From: Candidatus Heimdallarchaeota archaeon
GTDB taxonomy: Archaea; Asgardarchaeota; Heimdallarchaeia; JABLTI01
Assembly (NCBI GenBank): GCA_030614005.1
Contig: JAUWKS010000016.1
Location: forward strand, 1-59,559
Length of the DNA stretch: 59,559 nucleotides
Direction: 5' to 3'
The notes under the pieces were generated by a model. That model worked only from the letters and a program-made list of their open reading frames with translations. It did not search any database and had not been told where the DNA came from. The translations under genes and the position numbers were made by a program. Positions 35,368-44,617 of this stretch are shown piece after piece (position 1 is the first letter of the stretch; each line of letters begins with the position of its first letter).

Positions 35368-36144
35368 ATGAATTTGCATTCTGATGATTTCTATAAATTA
35401 GATGCCCCTCCGGCAGTAGAAATAAATGTACGATCAAATATTTTCTACACAGAAGAATATTCGTACCTCACTAAAGATGAACTTGAGGTTCTTTTCCTAT
35501 TGGCTACTACAGAAATGTCTGCTGAAGGTATGACAACTTTCTCTTTTTCAGGCATTAAAAGACAATTGGGAAAGCATCAACAAAAAATCACCAAAGCAAT
35601 TAATAGATTAGTAACAAAAGGGCTCCTCAGCAAAAACGACACAGGTTATTCTATTTCCCACAAGGGCACTTCAGTATTGTCACAGGTTATTAAATTACAA
35701 AACACCATAGATATGCATAAAGCAACTGATAGATATCTTGAGCAAAGAATCATTTTTGACTCAAATATTTCTCTCGACGAAATTGCTAATCTCCTAGTAG
35801 GTAAATGGTTCGGATCTTTTAGATACATTTCTCATACTGAAGGAAAACAACTCATTGTTCGATGGCAATTAGTTAATACTAAATCATCTGCTACATTGAA
35901 ACTCTTACCAGATGAGGCAATATTAAACATCATTCCAGATAGTAATGATCTGTTACAATTTTCTTATGAACAAGCATTGGAAGATCTTTCACAGCATATT
36001 ATAACCTTGGTTGCTTCTCTGGGAGTGAAAGCAACAATTGATAGCGAAGGATGGCAAAATAGCTCCATCTCAGAAATTGAATATGCACAAAAGTTAACCT
36101 CTTGGCTAGGAACATGTAATGCAGCATCTCTTTCTGAAAACTAA
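35368..36144 (+). CDS. Winged-helix DNA-binding protein, unknown regulon
   Basis: A 258-residue protein. Residues 30-105 form a winged helix: LTKDELEVLFLLATTEM, then FSFSGIKRQLGKHQQKITKAINRLVTKGLLSKNDTGYSISHKG, with recognition helix and wing in MarR/Lrp style. The C-terminal 150 residues are alpha/beta (GKWFGSFRYISHTEGKQLIV) and may bind a ligand or mediate dimerisation. A TATA-like TTATATAT lies near 35328. It stands just upstream of the proteasome operon, on the same strand but separated by its own terminator-like repeat and a new promoter, so a regulatory link is conjecture. Confidence 0.72.
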   Translation: MNLHSDDFYKLDAPPAVEINVRSNIFYTEEYSYLTKDELEVLFLLATTEMSAEGMTTFSFSGIKRQLGKHQQKITKAINRLVTKGLLSKNDTGYSISHKGTSVLSQVIKLQNTIDMHKATDRYLEQRIIFDSNISLDEIANLLVGKWFGSFRYISHTEGKQLIVRWQLVNTKSSATLKLLPDEAILNIIPDSNDLLQFSYEQALEDLSQHIITLVASLGVKATIDSEGWQNSSISEIEYAQKLTSWLGTCNAASLSEN

Positions 36145-36238
36145 TTCTTCTTGGAAGAGGCAAGCTATTTTTTCAAGTTATTTTTGACAGTGAATTTGTT
36201 ATTTATTGATATAAAATAGACATTATAAGACCTAGTCA

Positions 36239-36248
36239 TTTTATATAA
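36239..36248 (+). promoter_or_regulatory. TATA box of the proteasome operon
   Basis: TTTTATATAA lies 49 bases before the TTG start of the beta gene. GAGGTT (36285-36290) is the ribosome binding site, seven bases from the TTG. Confidence 0.5.
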
Positions 36249-36296
36249 TGATATTACAAGTGTAATATAGAATAAAAATAATGTGAGGTTGAAAAA

Positions 36297-36944
36297 TTGC
36301 AACCAACTAAGAATTTCGAAGAACAACTTGCTAAAGGAACAACAACCGTTGGAATAAAATGCAAAGATTGTGCAATCCTTGTAGCTGATATGCGAGCAAG
36401 CATGGGAACATTAGTTGCCTCAGATCACGCCGAAAAAGTTCATTCATTGAATGAATTTTCAGCGATAACTATTGCAGGATTAGTATCTGATGCCCAATAC
36501 ATCATAGATATTATGCAAGCACAAATTCGACTCTTTGAGTTGGATCGTAAACGTTTGCCAAAAACTTCTATGATCGCTAACCTAGTGAAGAACATGCTCT
36601 ACGGTCAATATCGAGCCTATTTCCCATATTACGTCCAATTAATCATTGGTGGTTGGGATAAAACTGGACCACACATCTTTTCATTTGATATGGCAGGATC
36701 CCTATCTGAAGATGATTGGTTTTCATCTGGTTCTGGATCACCAGTTGCTTTTGGTGTTTTAGAAGTATTATACAAAGATGATTTGACCGAAAAAGAAGGG
36801 ATGAAAGTAGCCCTCAAAGCATTGAAAGCTGCAATAAAACGCGACACTGCAACTGGCGATGGTATTCGCGCAGTGGTAATTGATAGCAAAGGATACAGAG
36901 AGCTATCAAAACAAGAAGTAATTGAACATGGAGGAGGACTATAA
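36297..36944 (+). CDS. psmB: 20S proteasome beta subunit
   Basis: A 215-residue N-terminal threonine hydrolase. The propeptide MQPTKNFEEQLAKG is cut before Thr15, leaving TTTVGIKCKDCAILVADMRAS with the catalytic Thr1, Asp17-type and Lys33-type residues in family spacing. SGSGSPVAFGVLE is the conserved late loop. The beta subunit forms the proteolytic rings of the 20S particle. The start is TTG with GAGG ahead; an ATG is not available. The alpha gene begins one base after the beta stop, and its ribosome binding site GGAGGAG lies in the last beta codons. Confidence 0.95.
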   Translation: MQPTKNFEEQLAKGTTTVGIKCKDCAILVADMRASMGTLVASDHAEKVHSLNEFSAITIAGLVSDAQYIIDIMQAQIRLFELDRKRLPKTSMIANLVKNMLYGQYRAYFPYYVQLIIGGWDKTGPHIFSFDMAGSLSEDDWFSSGSGSPVAFGVLEVLYKDDLTEKEGMKVALKALKAAIKRDTATGDGIRAVVIDSKGYRELSKQEVIEHGGGL

Positions 36945-36945
36945 A

Positions 36946-37653
36946 ATGTTTTCACAACCAAGTCAATTCGGATATGACAAAGCAACGGTTATCTTCTCAC
37001 CTGACGGCAGAATTATCCAAGTAGAATATGCTCGAGAAGCAGTTAAAATGGGTAGTACCGCTGTTGGTCTTAAAACAAATAATTGTGTAGTACTAGCCGG
37101 TCAAAAACGAGCTTTTGAACTAATTGAATCAGCTGATAAAGTATTCAAAATTGATGAGCATATTGCCTCCACTTTTTCAGGTTATTCTGCAGATGGTAGA
37201 GCTCTTTTACAACGTGCTCGTGTTGAATCACAAATTGAAAGAATTACTTATGGAGAAGTTATTGATCCAGAAGTTCTCTCTGAAAAGATAGGTGATTACT
37301 TGCAATCCTTTACTCAATATGGAGGAGTGCGACCATTTGGAATTGCTATACTGTTTGGTAGTGTGTACGAAGGTGATACATTCCTGTACTTTATTGACCC
37401 TGGTGGGGCAATCTTCAGTTGTTTAGCAACAGCTATTGGCGCTAATGAAGGTGCAGCAAAAGAAGTTTTGAAAGCTGGCTTTAAGAAAACTCTTAGCAAT
37501 AAAGCAGCGATGAAACTTGCTTTAGATGCCTTAAAAGCTGCAGCAGATGAAGAGGAAGGAACTATCACTGCTGAATTGGCTCTCATAGACACAAAAACAA
37601 GTAAAGTTCAAATTTTAAATCAAAAAGAACTTGATGAGTTATTGAAAGCTTAA
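36946..37653 (+). CDS. psmA: 20S proteasome alpha subunit
   Basis: A 235-residue alpha subunit: FSQPSQFGYDKATVIFSPDGRIIQVEYAREAVKMGSTAVG is the alpha signature including the gate-forming N-terminus, and ASTFSGYSADGRALLQRARVE and YGGVRPFGIAILFG follow. Seven copies would form the outer ring and gate. The start is ATG 36946, eight codons inside the longest frame, because GGAGGAG stands nine bases before it and MFSQPSQFGYD matches known alpha N-termini. Translation is probably coupled to the beta gene. The frame ends in an 8-bp hairpin around its stop codon. Confidence 0.95.
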   Translation: MFSQPSQFGYDKATVIFSPDGRIIQVEYAREAVKMGSTAVGLKTNNCVVLAGQKRAFELIESADKVFKIDEHIASTFSGYSADGRALLQRARVESQIERITYGEVIDPEVLSEKIGDYLQSFTQYGGVRPFGIAILFGSVYEGDTFLYFIDPGGAIFSCLATAIGANEGAAKEVLKAGFKKTLSNKAAMKLALDALKAAADEEEGTITAELALIDTKTSKVQILNQKELDELLKA

Positions 37654-37664
37654 AATCTTTCAAT
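37641..37664 (+). terminator. 8-bp hairpin overlapping the psmA stop codon
   Basis: ATTGAAAG (37641-37648) pairs perfectly with CTTTCAAT (37657-37664). The 8-base loop CTTAAAAT contains the TAA (37651-37653). It is followed by the pyrimidine tract TCTCTCTCTTTTATTTTTC. Confidence 0.55.
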
Positions 37665-37690
37665 TCTCTCTCTTTTATTTTTCTAATTTT

Positions 37691-38407
37691 TTAATAACCA
37701 TTTATTTTTAAAAGTAATTCAGGTAAATCCTTCAATAATGGGATGGTATATGTTGGATTATATTCAGCTATTTTTTCTCCATAAATTGGTCCAAATTCAC
37801 CTAGAACGCTCACCATTCGAACTTTGGCTCTTTGAGCAGCAACAATATCAGTTGGTAGGTCCCCAATGTAAAGGCATTCACTTGATTTCAAACCTAACCC
37901 TTTGACCCCTTTAAGTATGCTTTCGGGATGAGGTTTTGCATGATTACAATCATCTCGAGTTATAATGACATCAAAATCTCTCAAACTTGGTATCTTTTTC
38001 AAAGCTCTATCAATAACATTTCTCTCAGCAGAAGTAACTAAGCCCATTTTGTACTGTGTAGCTAATTTTTCTAATGTTTCATTTGCTTGAGGTAAAGGTA
38101 CAATATTCATTTTACTTTTATAGTACAAAACACCGCCATAAACCAGGAATTTTAATCTTTGAAAATTACTTAAAGTTCTAACATTGGTTATTTCTAGAAA
38201 TTTCATCAAAGCATAAAGTGGACTAACCTTTTCACCGGTCAAAATTTGTTTCAATGTCTGTTCCATAGTTTCAACAACAAGTTCTCGTTTAATGTTTGGT
38301 TTTGCTTTTTTAAGTGCCCAGAGATATGGCCAACCTATTCGACCCATCAGCGAGGAAATCACGCCATCAAAATCAAATAGTATACCAGTAACTGTTGTTC
38401 CCGTCAT
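37691..38407 (-). CDS. HAD-superfamily hydrolase (phosphoglycolate phosphatase-like)
   Basis: A 238-residue HAD phosphatase. Motif I is ILFDFDGVISS (nucleophile Asp, acid Asp), motif II GLVTSAERN, motif III lysine KPHPESIL, and motif IV YIGDLPTDIVAAQRA. A helical cap of about 90 residues sits between motifs I and II (subclass IA, like Gph/PGMB). The first Asp is at residue 12, so the start is right. The substrate is unknown. A second, different HAD gene lies at 42.8-43.4 kb. Confidence 0.82.
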   Translation of the reverse strand: MTGTTVTGILFDFDGVISSLMGRIGWPYLWALKKAKPNIKRELVVETMEQTLKQILTGEKVSPLYALMKFLEITNVRTLSNFQRLKFLVYGGVLYYKSKMNIVPLPQANETLEKLATQYKMGLVTSAERNVIDRALKKIPSLRDFDVIITRDDCNHAKPHPESILKGVKGLGLKSSECLYIGDLPTDIVAAQRAKVRMVSVLGEFGPIYGEKIAEYNPTYTIPLLKDLPELLLKINGY

Positions 38408-38579
38408 TATAATTAGTCCTTATAAATTTCTATCATAGGAAGGTCTATCGACATTAAAGTTTATTGATGTAGAAGTAAATCACTTTTTTACAAAAATCAG
38501 CTCAGAATTGATTTAATCAGAAATATTCATTTAATTAAAGAAAGAAATATTTACAAGAATACTAATTATCATTCGGGAT

Positions 38580-39449
38580 GTGAACGGTATTTCGTCTAAA
38601 CACGAAAAGACACTTACGGAATATATTCGAGAATTAAGCAGTGACGAAAACAAAGTACAAATTCAGGCAGCAATAGCTTTAGGAGAATGGGACAATGATC
38701 GAGCAGTATCACCACTTATTGGTGCTCTTTCTGCAAAGAATGACGATTTTAGAAGAGAGGTAGCTCGAGCCTTAAAAGAGATTGGAAATAAAAGAGCAAT
38801 TAAACCACTAATAGATGTTGTCTATAATGACCCTTCCCCCGAAGTGCGAGCCGAAGCTGCATATGCTCTCGGATATTTTTCACTTTCAAGCAATGAATCT
38901 GATGTGCTCATAGAATCACTCAACGATGATCACTATTTAGTTAGACAAAATATTGCCTTTGCACTCGGGAAGATAAAAAGAAGAAAAAGTGTAATGCCAC
39001 TGATAAAACTACTTGAAACAGAAGAAAACTATAATGTAAGAGAATTGATTGCCTGGTCTTTAGGAGAGTTCAAAGATAAGAGAGCAATTCAACCTTTAAT
39101 CCTAGCTTTAAATGATAATCATATAGCAGTTAGAAGGAATGCTGCTTATGCACTTGGAAGATTAGGCAATCCTTCAGCAGTTACTGCACTAAAAAATAAT
39201 CTTCTTCGAGAAGGTGAAGCAAAAGAGACAGCTTGGGCTCTAAGTAAAATATTAAAGAAACGTTTTGCGATGAAAATACTAAAAGAGACCTATAAGAAGA
39301 AGAGAAAGGGCAGAGTATTTGGTGATTGTGTGGAAATTTGCAGAATACTATTTGAGATAGATCGTAAAAGTGCCGAAGAGCTCATTAAAGAAATGCTAAA
39401 TGAACGAGATTTCACCCACTATCACGATGAAATTAAAACTATAATCTGA
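38580..39449 (+). CDS. HEAT-repeat (PBS lyase-like) protein
   Basis: A 289-residue all-helical solenoid. About six repeats of around 31 residues are visible, each of the form .AV.pLI..L.d....vR..aa.ALG.ig: RAVSPLIGALSAKNDDFRRE, RAIKPLIDVVYNDPSPEVRA, SVMPLIKLLETEENYNVREL, RAIQPLILALNDNHIAVRRN and SAVTALKNNLL. Such proteins are scaffolds or bind modified partners; no enzyme is implied. The start is GTG 38580 with GGGAT just upstream. The last codons form a 5-bp hairpin with the stop codon in its loop. Confidence 0.85.
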   Translation: MNGISSKHEKTLTEYIRELSSDENKVQIQAAIALGEWDNDRAVSPLIGALSAKNDDFRREVARALKEIGNKRAIKPLIDVVYNDPSPEVRAEAAYALGYFSLSSNESDVLIESLNDDHYLVRQNIAFALGKIKRRKSVMPLIKLLETEENYNVRELIAWSLGEFKDKRAIQPLILALNDNHIAVRRNAAYALGRLGNPSAVTALKNNLLREGEAKETAWALSKILKKRFAMKILKETYKKKRKGRVFGDCVEICRILFEIDRKSAEELIKEMLNERDFTHYHDEIKTII

Positions 39450-39464
39450 GGAAGTTTCTTTTTC

Positions 39465-40178
39465 CTAATCATCCTCAGTTGAAACAATAATAGTCTCTAA
39501 AACATCATCTAACAAAGGTCTATCTTGCTCAGGTGGAGGTCCATCAATTGGTTTTGCTAGACCAATTTTAGGCGCATCTTCTAAGTCACGTAAACCGCCA
39601 CTTCTTCGTCCACTCGTAGTTGCAGGCCCAACGGCAACCCTTGATTGAGAAATTGCTCTAGTAAGTTTTGATTCCATTTGATCAATCCTTTTAATTAATT
39701 GTAGAATCTCTTCATTACTCATTTCAGCAGTTACTGGTTTCTTTTGCCCTTTCGGAGTTTTTTCTTCTTTGGGTATAATTTTGCTGAACTTCATTCCTAG
39801 ATCTTCAATTTTCTCAAGTATTTTTTCATTAGCTTCATCCGATAATTGAAATAAGTCTGTTTGGTTGATTGTTTTTGATTCAGCTGGAACAATATGTCGG
39901 ATGTCTTCTTTCAAAGTTTGAATAAAAGTATGTAATTCATCTAATCGCTTAGAAGTGTTGGGATCAGTTGTAGCGAGCGTTTCAGAATATTTTGGTGGTT
40001 TGGTTTTTGTAGATGATTTGCCAAAGTGTTGTCCATGAAGTACAGAAATAGCATCAGTAACAACATCCTCTACAGAGGGATACTCAGTTAAAAGATCTTC
40101 AATTTGACCTTTAGTGTCAGAATCATACACATATTCCAAATTGAATCTTGGTCCTGTGATTTTTTTACCACTCAACAA
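39465..40178 (-). CDS. Coiled-coil protein of 237 residues, unknown function
   Basis: Not recognised. Residues 1-50 have a small ordered part (FNLEYVYDSDTKGQIEDLLTEYPSVEDVV), resembling a ribbon-helix-helix or dimerisation start. Two coiled-coil stretches follow (SKRLDELHTFIQTLKEDIRHI and EEILQLIKRIDQMESKLTRAI), and the tail is Pro/Gly/Asp-rich (DGPPPEQDRPLLDD). It probably oligomerises. It converges on the HEAT-protein gene 15 bases away. Confidence 0.6.
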   Translation of the reverse strand: MLSGKKITGPRFNLEYVYDSDTKGQIEDLLTEYPSVEDVVTDAISVLHGQHFGKSSTKTKPPKYSETLATTDPNTSKRLDELHTFIQTLKEDIRHIVPAESKTINQTDLFQLSDEANEKILEKIEDLGMKFSKIIPKEEKTPKGQKKPVTAEMSNEEILQLIKRIDQMESKLTRAISQSRVAVGPATTSGRRSGGLRDLEDAPKIGLAKPIDGPPPEQDRPLLDDVLETIIVSTEDD

Positions 40179-40329
40179 TCTTTCGCTCCGTCAACAGAAC
40201 AATAATTTCTATTTATAGTCTTTTGTTTCTCAACCATTTTAATGTTTTTTTAACAGATAAAAAATGACTGTTTGTTATTATTCAATTTTTTCACAATACT
40301 ATCTAAGTTTTGTTCCTAATAAGACCACT

Positions 40330-41109
40330 TTATCGTTTAAACAACCATTTTTCATCTTTAAAGAGTTCTTGTCCAATTCTCACTGCTTCTGTCTTTTCCT
40401 TTTCAGAAAGCTTGCCAGGAACAAGTTTCACTTTCAAAGCATTTTCAAGTCCATCTATCAAAGCGTTGCCTATTTCATCAAAGGATGGAATTGTGCCTAA
40501 TTCCAACTCGAGACTTGACACCCGTTCTTTCACAGAGGATATCATCTTTGATTTTATCTTTTCATCAGGGACGATTAGCAATGAAAACATTTTCTCAACG
40601 TTAACTTTTCTTAATATAGTCCCATGTTGTAATATGACACCATCACGACGCGTTAAAGCGCTTCCAGAAATCTTCTTACCTGATTTTTTGAGAACAATAT
40701 CATTTATTGGTTTGAATTCTGATTCGATATTTAGCTTTGCTAAACCATCAACGATACCTCCACAAATCAATTCATAAATTTTGATTATATCTTGTGGCAT
40801 TCGTTTGTCTGAATTCAAACAATTAACAGAATAGGTTAATTCCCCTTCAAGATCGTGGTATACTGCTCCTCCTCCGGTAATTCGCCGGATGAAATCTACT
40901 CCTGTCTTCTTACAATTGTCAATATTGATTACCTTTCTCATCGATTGAAAATAACCAATTGAAACTGATGATGGATTCCAACGATATAAGCGAATAGTGT
41001 TTCGTGATTCACCCGAAGCAACAGCTTCTTGCACCGCTTTGTCTAATCCCATATTATAATAACAATCGCTGGGTTTTTTTCCCCAGATTAAGCGCCATTC
41101 TGAATCGTT
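40330..41109 (-). CDS. lplA: Lipoate-protein ligase A-like protein
   Basis: A 259-residue BPL_LplA_LipB-fold enzyme. Signature elements are WRLIWGKKPSDCYYNMGLD, the Arg-rich RLYRWNPSSVSIGYFQ, the substrate loop FIRRITGGGAVYHDLEGELTYS, the lysine region KKISGSALTRRDGVILQHGTIL and a C-terminal accessory portion (ELGTIPSFDEIGNALIDGLE). It activates lipoate or octanoate and transfers it to lipoyl-domain lysines such as that of GcvH at 24.4 kb. ATG 41109 is preferred over the upstream GTG at 41130. The LipS-like gene is about 0.7 kb away on the same strand. Confidence 0.88.
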   Translation of the reverse strand, partial: NDSEWRLIWGKKPSDCYYNMGLDKAVQEAVASGESRNTIRLYRWNPSSVSIGYFQSMRKVINIDNCKKTGVDFIRRITGGGAVYHDLEGELTYSVNCLNSDKRMPQDIIKIYELICGGIVDGLAKLNIESEFKPINDIVLKKSGKKISGSALTRRDGVILQHGTILRKVNVEKMFSLLIVPDEKIKSKMISSVKERVSSLELELGTIPSFDEIGNALIDGLENALKVKLVPGKLSEKEKTEAVRIGQELFKDEKWLFKR

Positions 41110-41178
41110 CATAAGTATCAACACAAACACTAGAAGAAAAGCATTTCTAATAAAATAATAATTAGACGGTAGCTTCTT

Positions 41179-41673
41179 TCAAAAACTAGTTGAATATAGA
41201 AGTGGAATATATATGAATATCAAAAATAAAGTCTTAAATATAGTTTGTACAACCACTCCAACAACAGCAATTATTAATGACTGTTTTATTTTTGAATCGG
41301 TACTACCTAATTTCTTTGCTTCAAGGGCAAAAAAGATTGTAAAAATAAGCCACGTTGTTCCACCTAAACAAAAAGTAATCCAAGCAAATAACCAAGCAAA
41401 TTTGAGTTTATTCTCAATTTGCTCTTGAATATAGGATTGTGGTTGAGCATAAGTTGTTTGTTGACCGTACACGGGTGGGGGTTTGTAATAACCAGATTGT
41501 GCTGAGTTACCAGGCCTATAACTATCTTGAGAGGGCTGAGGTAGAGTATTTGATGGTTCAAAAGCACCTTTCTTTTGTTCTTTCATATTTCCACCACAGG
41601 TTCCACAATATAGACCATTTTTATCGGTAATAGCTCCACAGTGGGGGCATATAACAAATTTTTCTGATGACAT
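41179..41673 (-). CDS. Zinc-ribbon membrane protein
   Basis: A 164-residue protein with an N-terminal zinc ribbon, FVICPHCGAITDKNGLYCGTCGGN (C-x2-C...C-x2-C). A disordered Pro/Gln/Tyr-rich linker (45-80) is followed by two membrane segments near 92-114 and 127-155. The layout, with ribbon and linker in the cytosol and a two-helix tail, matches the damaged gene at 47.6-48.0 kb, so the two are probably paralogues. Function unknown. Confidence 0.75.
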   Translation of the reverse strand: MSSEKFVICPHCGAITDKNGLYCGTCGGNMKEQKKGAFEPSNTLPQPSQDSYRPGNSAQSGYYKPPPVYGQQTTYAQPQSYIQEQIENKLKFAWLFAWITFCLGGTTWLIFTIFFALEAKKLGSTDSKIKQSLIIAVVGVVVQTIFKTLFLIFIYIPLLYSTSF

Positions 41674-41768
41674 ATTATTCCTCTTTCCAAAAATTATTGT
41701 TCATTTAGAACCATAGCAGTCATCTCTATATTAAAACTTGTTCAAATTACTTTAGCTCTTTAACAGTA

Positions 41769-42755
41769 CTACTTTAAAAATCCGGTAAAGTATTGCTCAA
41801 CTTCAGACAATTCTTTGGCATTTGCATCTCTTGGAAAATTGTACAGTTCTTTGCCTGGGGATTCATTATAAAATGGTCTATTACAATGAGGACAACCAGT
41901 TGTTTTGAAAGGTTTTCCAGAAACGAGTGCTTTTTTAATTTCAGTCGTTGATGTTCCAAAATCAGTAATGGTGCCTTCTTTTGAGAAGGACATATTTGAG
42001 AGGGAGCTTATCCCTTTGAAGACCAAGTATCTTGCAAGTTGGATTCTTCTATAAGAAGCCATCTCTGGTTGAGGATGCTTTTCTAAATCCGTTCCACGTA
42101 CTGCAGTAAAAGCAAATAATCCAACTGTGACTTTTTTATCATAAAATTGTTGGATGAAATTTACTGCTTGTTGTTCGGTTTCACCCAAACCTACGATCAA
42201 ATGTGTGCTTACAAACCTATTGCCAAAGACTTCTGTAGTATCAACCATTGTTCTCTCTAGTGTTTGCCAAGTTATGTCCACTCCTCTCTTCAATCCTTTG
42301 ATTTTCTCAAATAGTTCTGGAGTAGCGCAATCAAAAGAAATTCCAACACGTTTTACACCCAAGTCTTTCATTTCTCTTAATTCTGTCTTGTTAACTGGAT
42401 AACTACAAACCGTAAGTGGAACAGTAATCGAACTTTTAGAGAGCATTGTTAGAATATTCATCAAGTCAATTGTTGAATTATCAAATCTAACAGTTTGAAT
42501 GCATATTCGTTTTATCCCCGAATCAATTGTTTCAAATCGTTCTATTAATTCGGATAATTCATAAACAGGCCAAAGCACTCGAGATAACTGATTAGTACTT
42601 CCGTGACTATCACGAGCTTGAGAACAAAACATACAATTTGATTGACAATGAGATTCAGAATAAAGCATTAAATAAGCAGTAGTTGGTTTAACAAATACTC
42701 TTATTTTTTCTAAACCAAGAGCAGCTGCGGTGCCAATTGATGCTCGAATTTTCAT
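41769..42755 (-). CDS. Radical SAM protein, biotin synthase-like; probable LipS-type lipoyl synthase component
   Basis: A 328-residue radical SAM enzyme. The cluster motif is CQSNCMFCSQ (Cys37, 41, 44) after FVKPTTAYLMLYSESH. The TIM-barrel part has RICIQTVRFDNST, KRVGISFDCATPELFEK and VSTHLIVGLGETEQQAV, as in the BioB group. The C-terminus carries GCPHCNRPFYNESPGKELYN with two extra cysteines (288, 291), which are not in BioB. Archaeal LipS1/LipS2 two-protein lipoyl synthases are BioB-like with such features, and the nearby lipoate ligase supports the link. A second LipS subunit is not in the window, and which subunit this is remains unclear. Confidence 0.75.
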   Translation of the reverse strand: MKIRASIGTAAALGLEKIRVFVKPTTAYLMLYSESHCQSNCMFCSQARDSHGSTNQLSRVLWPVYELSELIERFETIDSGIKRICIQTVRFDNSTIDLMNILTMLSKSSITVPLTVCSYPVNKTELREMKDLGVKRVGISFDCATPELFEKIKGLKRGVDITWQTLERTMVDTTEVFGNRFVSTHLIVGLGETEQQAVNFIQQFYDKKVTVGLFAFTAVRGTDLEKHPQPEMASYRRIQLARYLVFKGISSLSNMSFSKEGTITDFGTSTTEIKKALVSGKPFKTTGCPHCNRPFYNESPGKELYNFPRDANAKELSEVEQYFTGFLK

Positions 42756-42777
42756 TGCTTCACACTCGAATGTTCAT

Positions 42778-43434
42778 TTATTCTTGATTTAAAGTTGGTA
42801 TCAGCTCTTTTAATTCTGCTAATTCATGAATATAAAGGTGAGATTTGGAGAGCTCATCAAATTGTTCTCGAGAGAACATACCAATCCTACCAATAAAGAG
42901 AATATCACTATTTTGAGCTCGTTCGCAATCTTTGAGAGAATCACCGATATACACGATTTCTTTTGAGCTTAAATCAAATTCCCTCATTAAATAATCAAAA
43001 TGATCTTTGCCTTTTTCAAAACCCTTACGATAACCAAGAATGCCATCAACTTCTAAACCTTTCAATGAACAATATTTTTCAATTATCGGTTGAGTAGAAG
43101 AGCTGGAAATTGCTACTTTGTAATTATTCGCTCGAAAATAGGTAATTGTCTCAATGGAATCTTTGAACAGTGGAAGATCGAAAATCCCTTCTAATTTCTT
43201 TTGCTCATATTGCTCAACAACTGTAATATTATTATCATTGCCAGGAAAAAGCATGCCGATTTGTTGAATAAAAGGTAAACCAGTGGTGCTACGATATTGA
43301 GTTCGGGCATCACCTTCTTCTAAGGCATAATATCTAACTATTAGTTCAACAGCATACTTCTCAAGAGTAGGCATTGTATCAGCAGTGGTTCCATCAAAAT
43401 CTAAAGCAATCAACTTTATCATGGGAAGAGACAT
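42778..43434 (-). CDS. HAD-superfamily phosphatase (Gph-like)
   Basis: A 218-residue HAD hydrolase: IALDFDGTTADTMP (motif I), VAISSSSTQPIIEKY (motif II), YRKGFEKGKDHFDYL (motif III lysine) and VYIGDSLKDCERAQN (motif IV). The cap between motifs I and II is about 70 residues, as in phosphoglycolate phosphatase-like members. The substrate is unknown. Met5 at 43422 is an alternative start and would place the nucleophile Asp nearer the N-terminus. It ends 23 bases before the LipS-like gene on the same strand, so they may be co-transcribed. Confidence 0.83.
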   Translation of the reverse strand: MSLPMIKLIALDFDGTTADTMPTLEKYAVELIVRYYALEEGDARTQYRSTTGLPFIQQIGMLFPGNDNNITVVEQYEQKKLEGIFDLPLFKDSIETITYFRANNYKVAISSSSTQPIIEKYCSLKGLEVDGILGYRKGFEKGKDHFDYLMREFDLSSKEIVYIGDSLKDCERAQNSDILFIGRIGMFSREQFDELSKSHLYIHELAELKELIPTLNQE

Positions 43435-43603
43435 CCTTCTGTATTCAAATAATCATTTTTTTGTATACGGTTTTCTTTTTGATTCTTTCTAATAAACCTC
43501 AATTAATAGAAAAATAATCGATAACTCAGACACTTAATATTGAGGAAAAAGTCTAAAAGTAGTAATAAGATATTCTGCTAACAAACTTCTAGGAGATAGA
43601 AAA

Positions 43604-44611
43604 ATGGCAAAAGCAATTGTAATTACAGGCGCAACATCCGGTTTAGGATTATCACATGCTGTGTATTTAATATCAAAAGGATATACAGTATTTGGAACGA
43701 GCAGGAAAGAAAATCCTGATTTGAAAGAATTAAAAGAAATATATTTGCGAGACCATACCAAATGGAAGTTTTCTAACAAAGAAAAAACAGAGGTCATAGC
43801 TAAAAAGATGCTATTACCAAAAAAGATCATTGCTAATCTAGATGAACTCCTAAAGAAAATTCAATTCTATAAAATGGATGTTACTTCAGATAAAGAAGTT
43901 AATGATACAATCAAAGAAATAAATGAAAAAGCAAAGGTAGTAAATGGAAGAGGAATAGATGTTTTGATCAATAATGCTGGTATAAGCTTTTATGAGAGTG
44001 TTGAAGGACTCTCAATGGAAAATTGGCAAAAAACATTTGATACAAATTTCTTCGGTGTATTGCGAGTAGTAAAAGCTGTTCTGCCATTTATGAAAGAACG
44101 CGGAAATGGACAAATAATAAACACTAGCTCTTTAGGTGGGGTAATTGCAATACCATTCCAATCACACTACTCAGCATCAAAAGCAGCTCTAAAATTATTT
44201 ACGGAAGGGTTGCACGTAGAACTAAGACCATTAAATATCAAAGTTTCTGTCCTCTTACCAAGTGATATTAATACTAACTTTAACAAAAATACCGGAAAAC
44301 TCTCGAGTAACACATTCGGGGAATTGAACTCAATCAATCTCAAAGAGATGATAGAGAATAATCCAATGGACAAGAAATCACCACATTTCACTAAAGCTAA
44401 AAAAGTTTGGTCAGTAATAATCAAGAATCTAATAATATCTCCTCCACCCATTACAGTATCAAGAAAGCTCTCAAAAATCATCAAAGCAAGAAAACCAAAA
44501 ATAAGTTACTATGCTGGAGATTTTATACAAGGATTCCTATTATTATTCCTTAGAAGATTTGTTACAGAGAACTTTGCTTACTTTATTCTACCAAAATACT
44601 ACGGAATGTAA
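43604..44611 (+). CDS. Short-chain dehydrogenase/reductase (SDR)
   Basis: A 335-residue classical SDR with nucleotide-binding VITGATSGLGLSHAVYL, structural VLINNAGISFYESV, the catalytic Ser in IINTSSLGGV and YSASKAALKLF (Tyr-x3-Lys). A 55-residue insertion (about 35-90, Lys-rich) follows strand beta-2 and is unusual, and the C-terminus after residue 275 has a hydrophobic helix (GDFIQGFLLLFLRRF) suggesting membrane association. This length and tail are seen in membrane-bound SDRs of lipid metabolism, but the substrate is not determined. Its end contains a 7-bp hairpin, AATACCA/TGGTGTT, followed by T-rich sequence. Confidence 0.82.
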   Translation: MAKAIVITGATSGLGLSHAVYLISKGYTVFGTSRKENPDLKELKEIYLRDHTKWKFSNKEKTEVIAKKMLLPKKIIANLDELLKKIQFYKMDVTSDKEVNDTIKEINEKAKVVNGRGIDVLINNAGISFYESVEGLSMENWQKTFDTNFFGVLRVVKAVLPFMKERGNGQIINTSSLGGVIAIPFQSHYSASKAALKLFTEGLHVELRPLNIKVSVLLPSDINTNFNKNTGKLSSNTFGELNSINLKEMIENNPMDKKSPHFTKAKKVWSVIIKNLIISPPPITVSRKLSKIIKARKPKISYYAGDFIQGFLLLFLRRFVTENFAYFILPKYYGM

Positions 44612-44617
44612 GAATTA

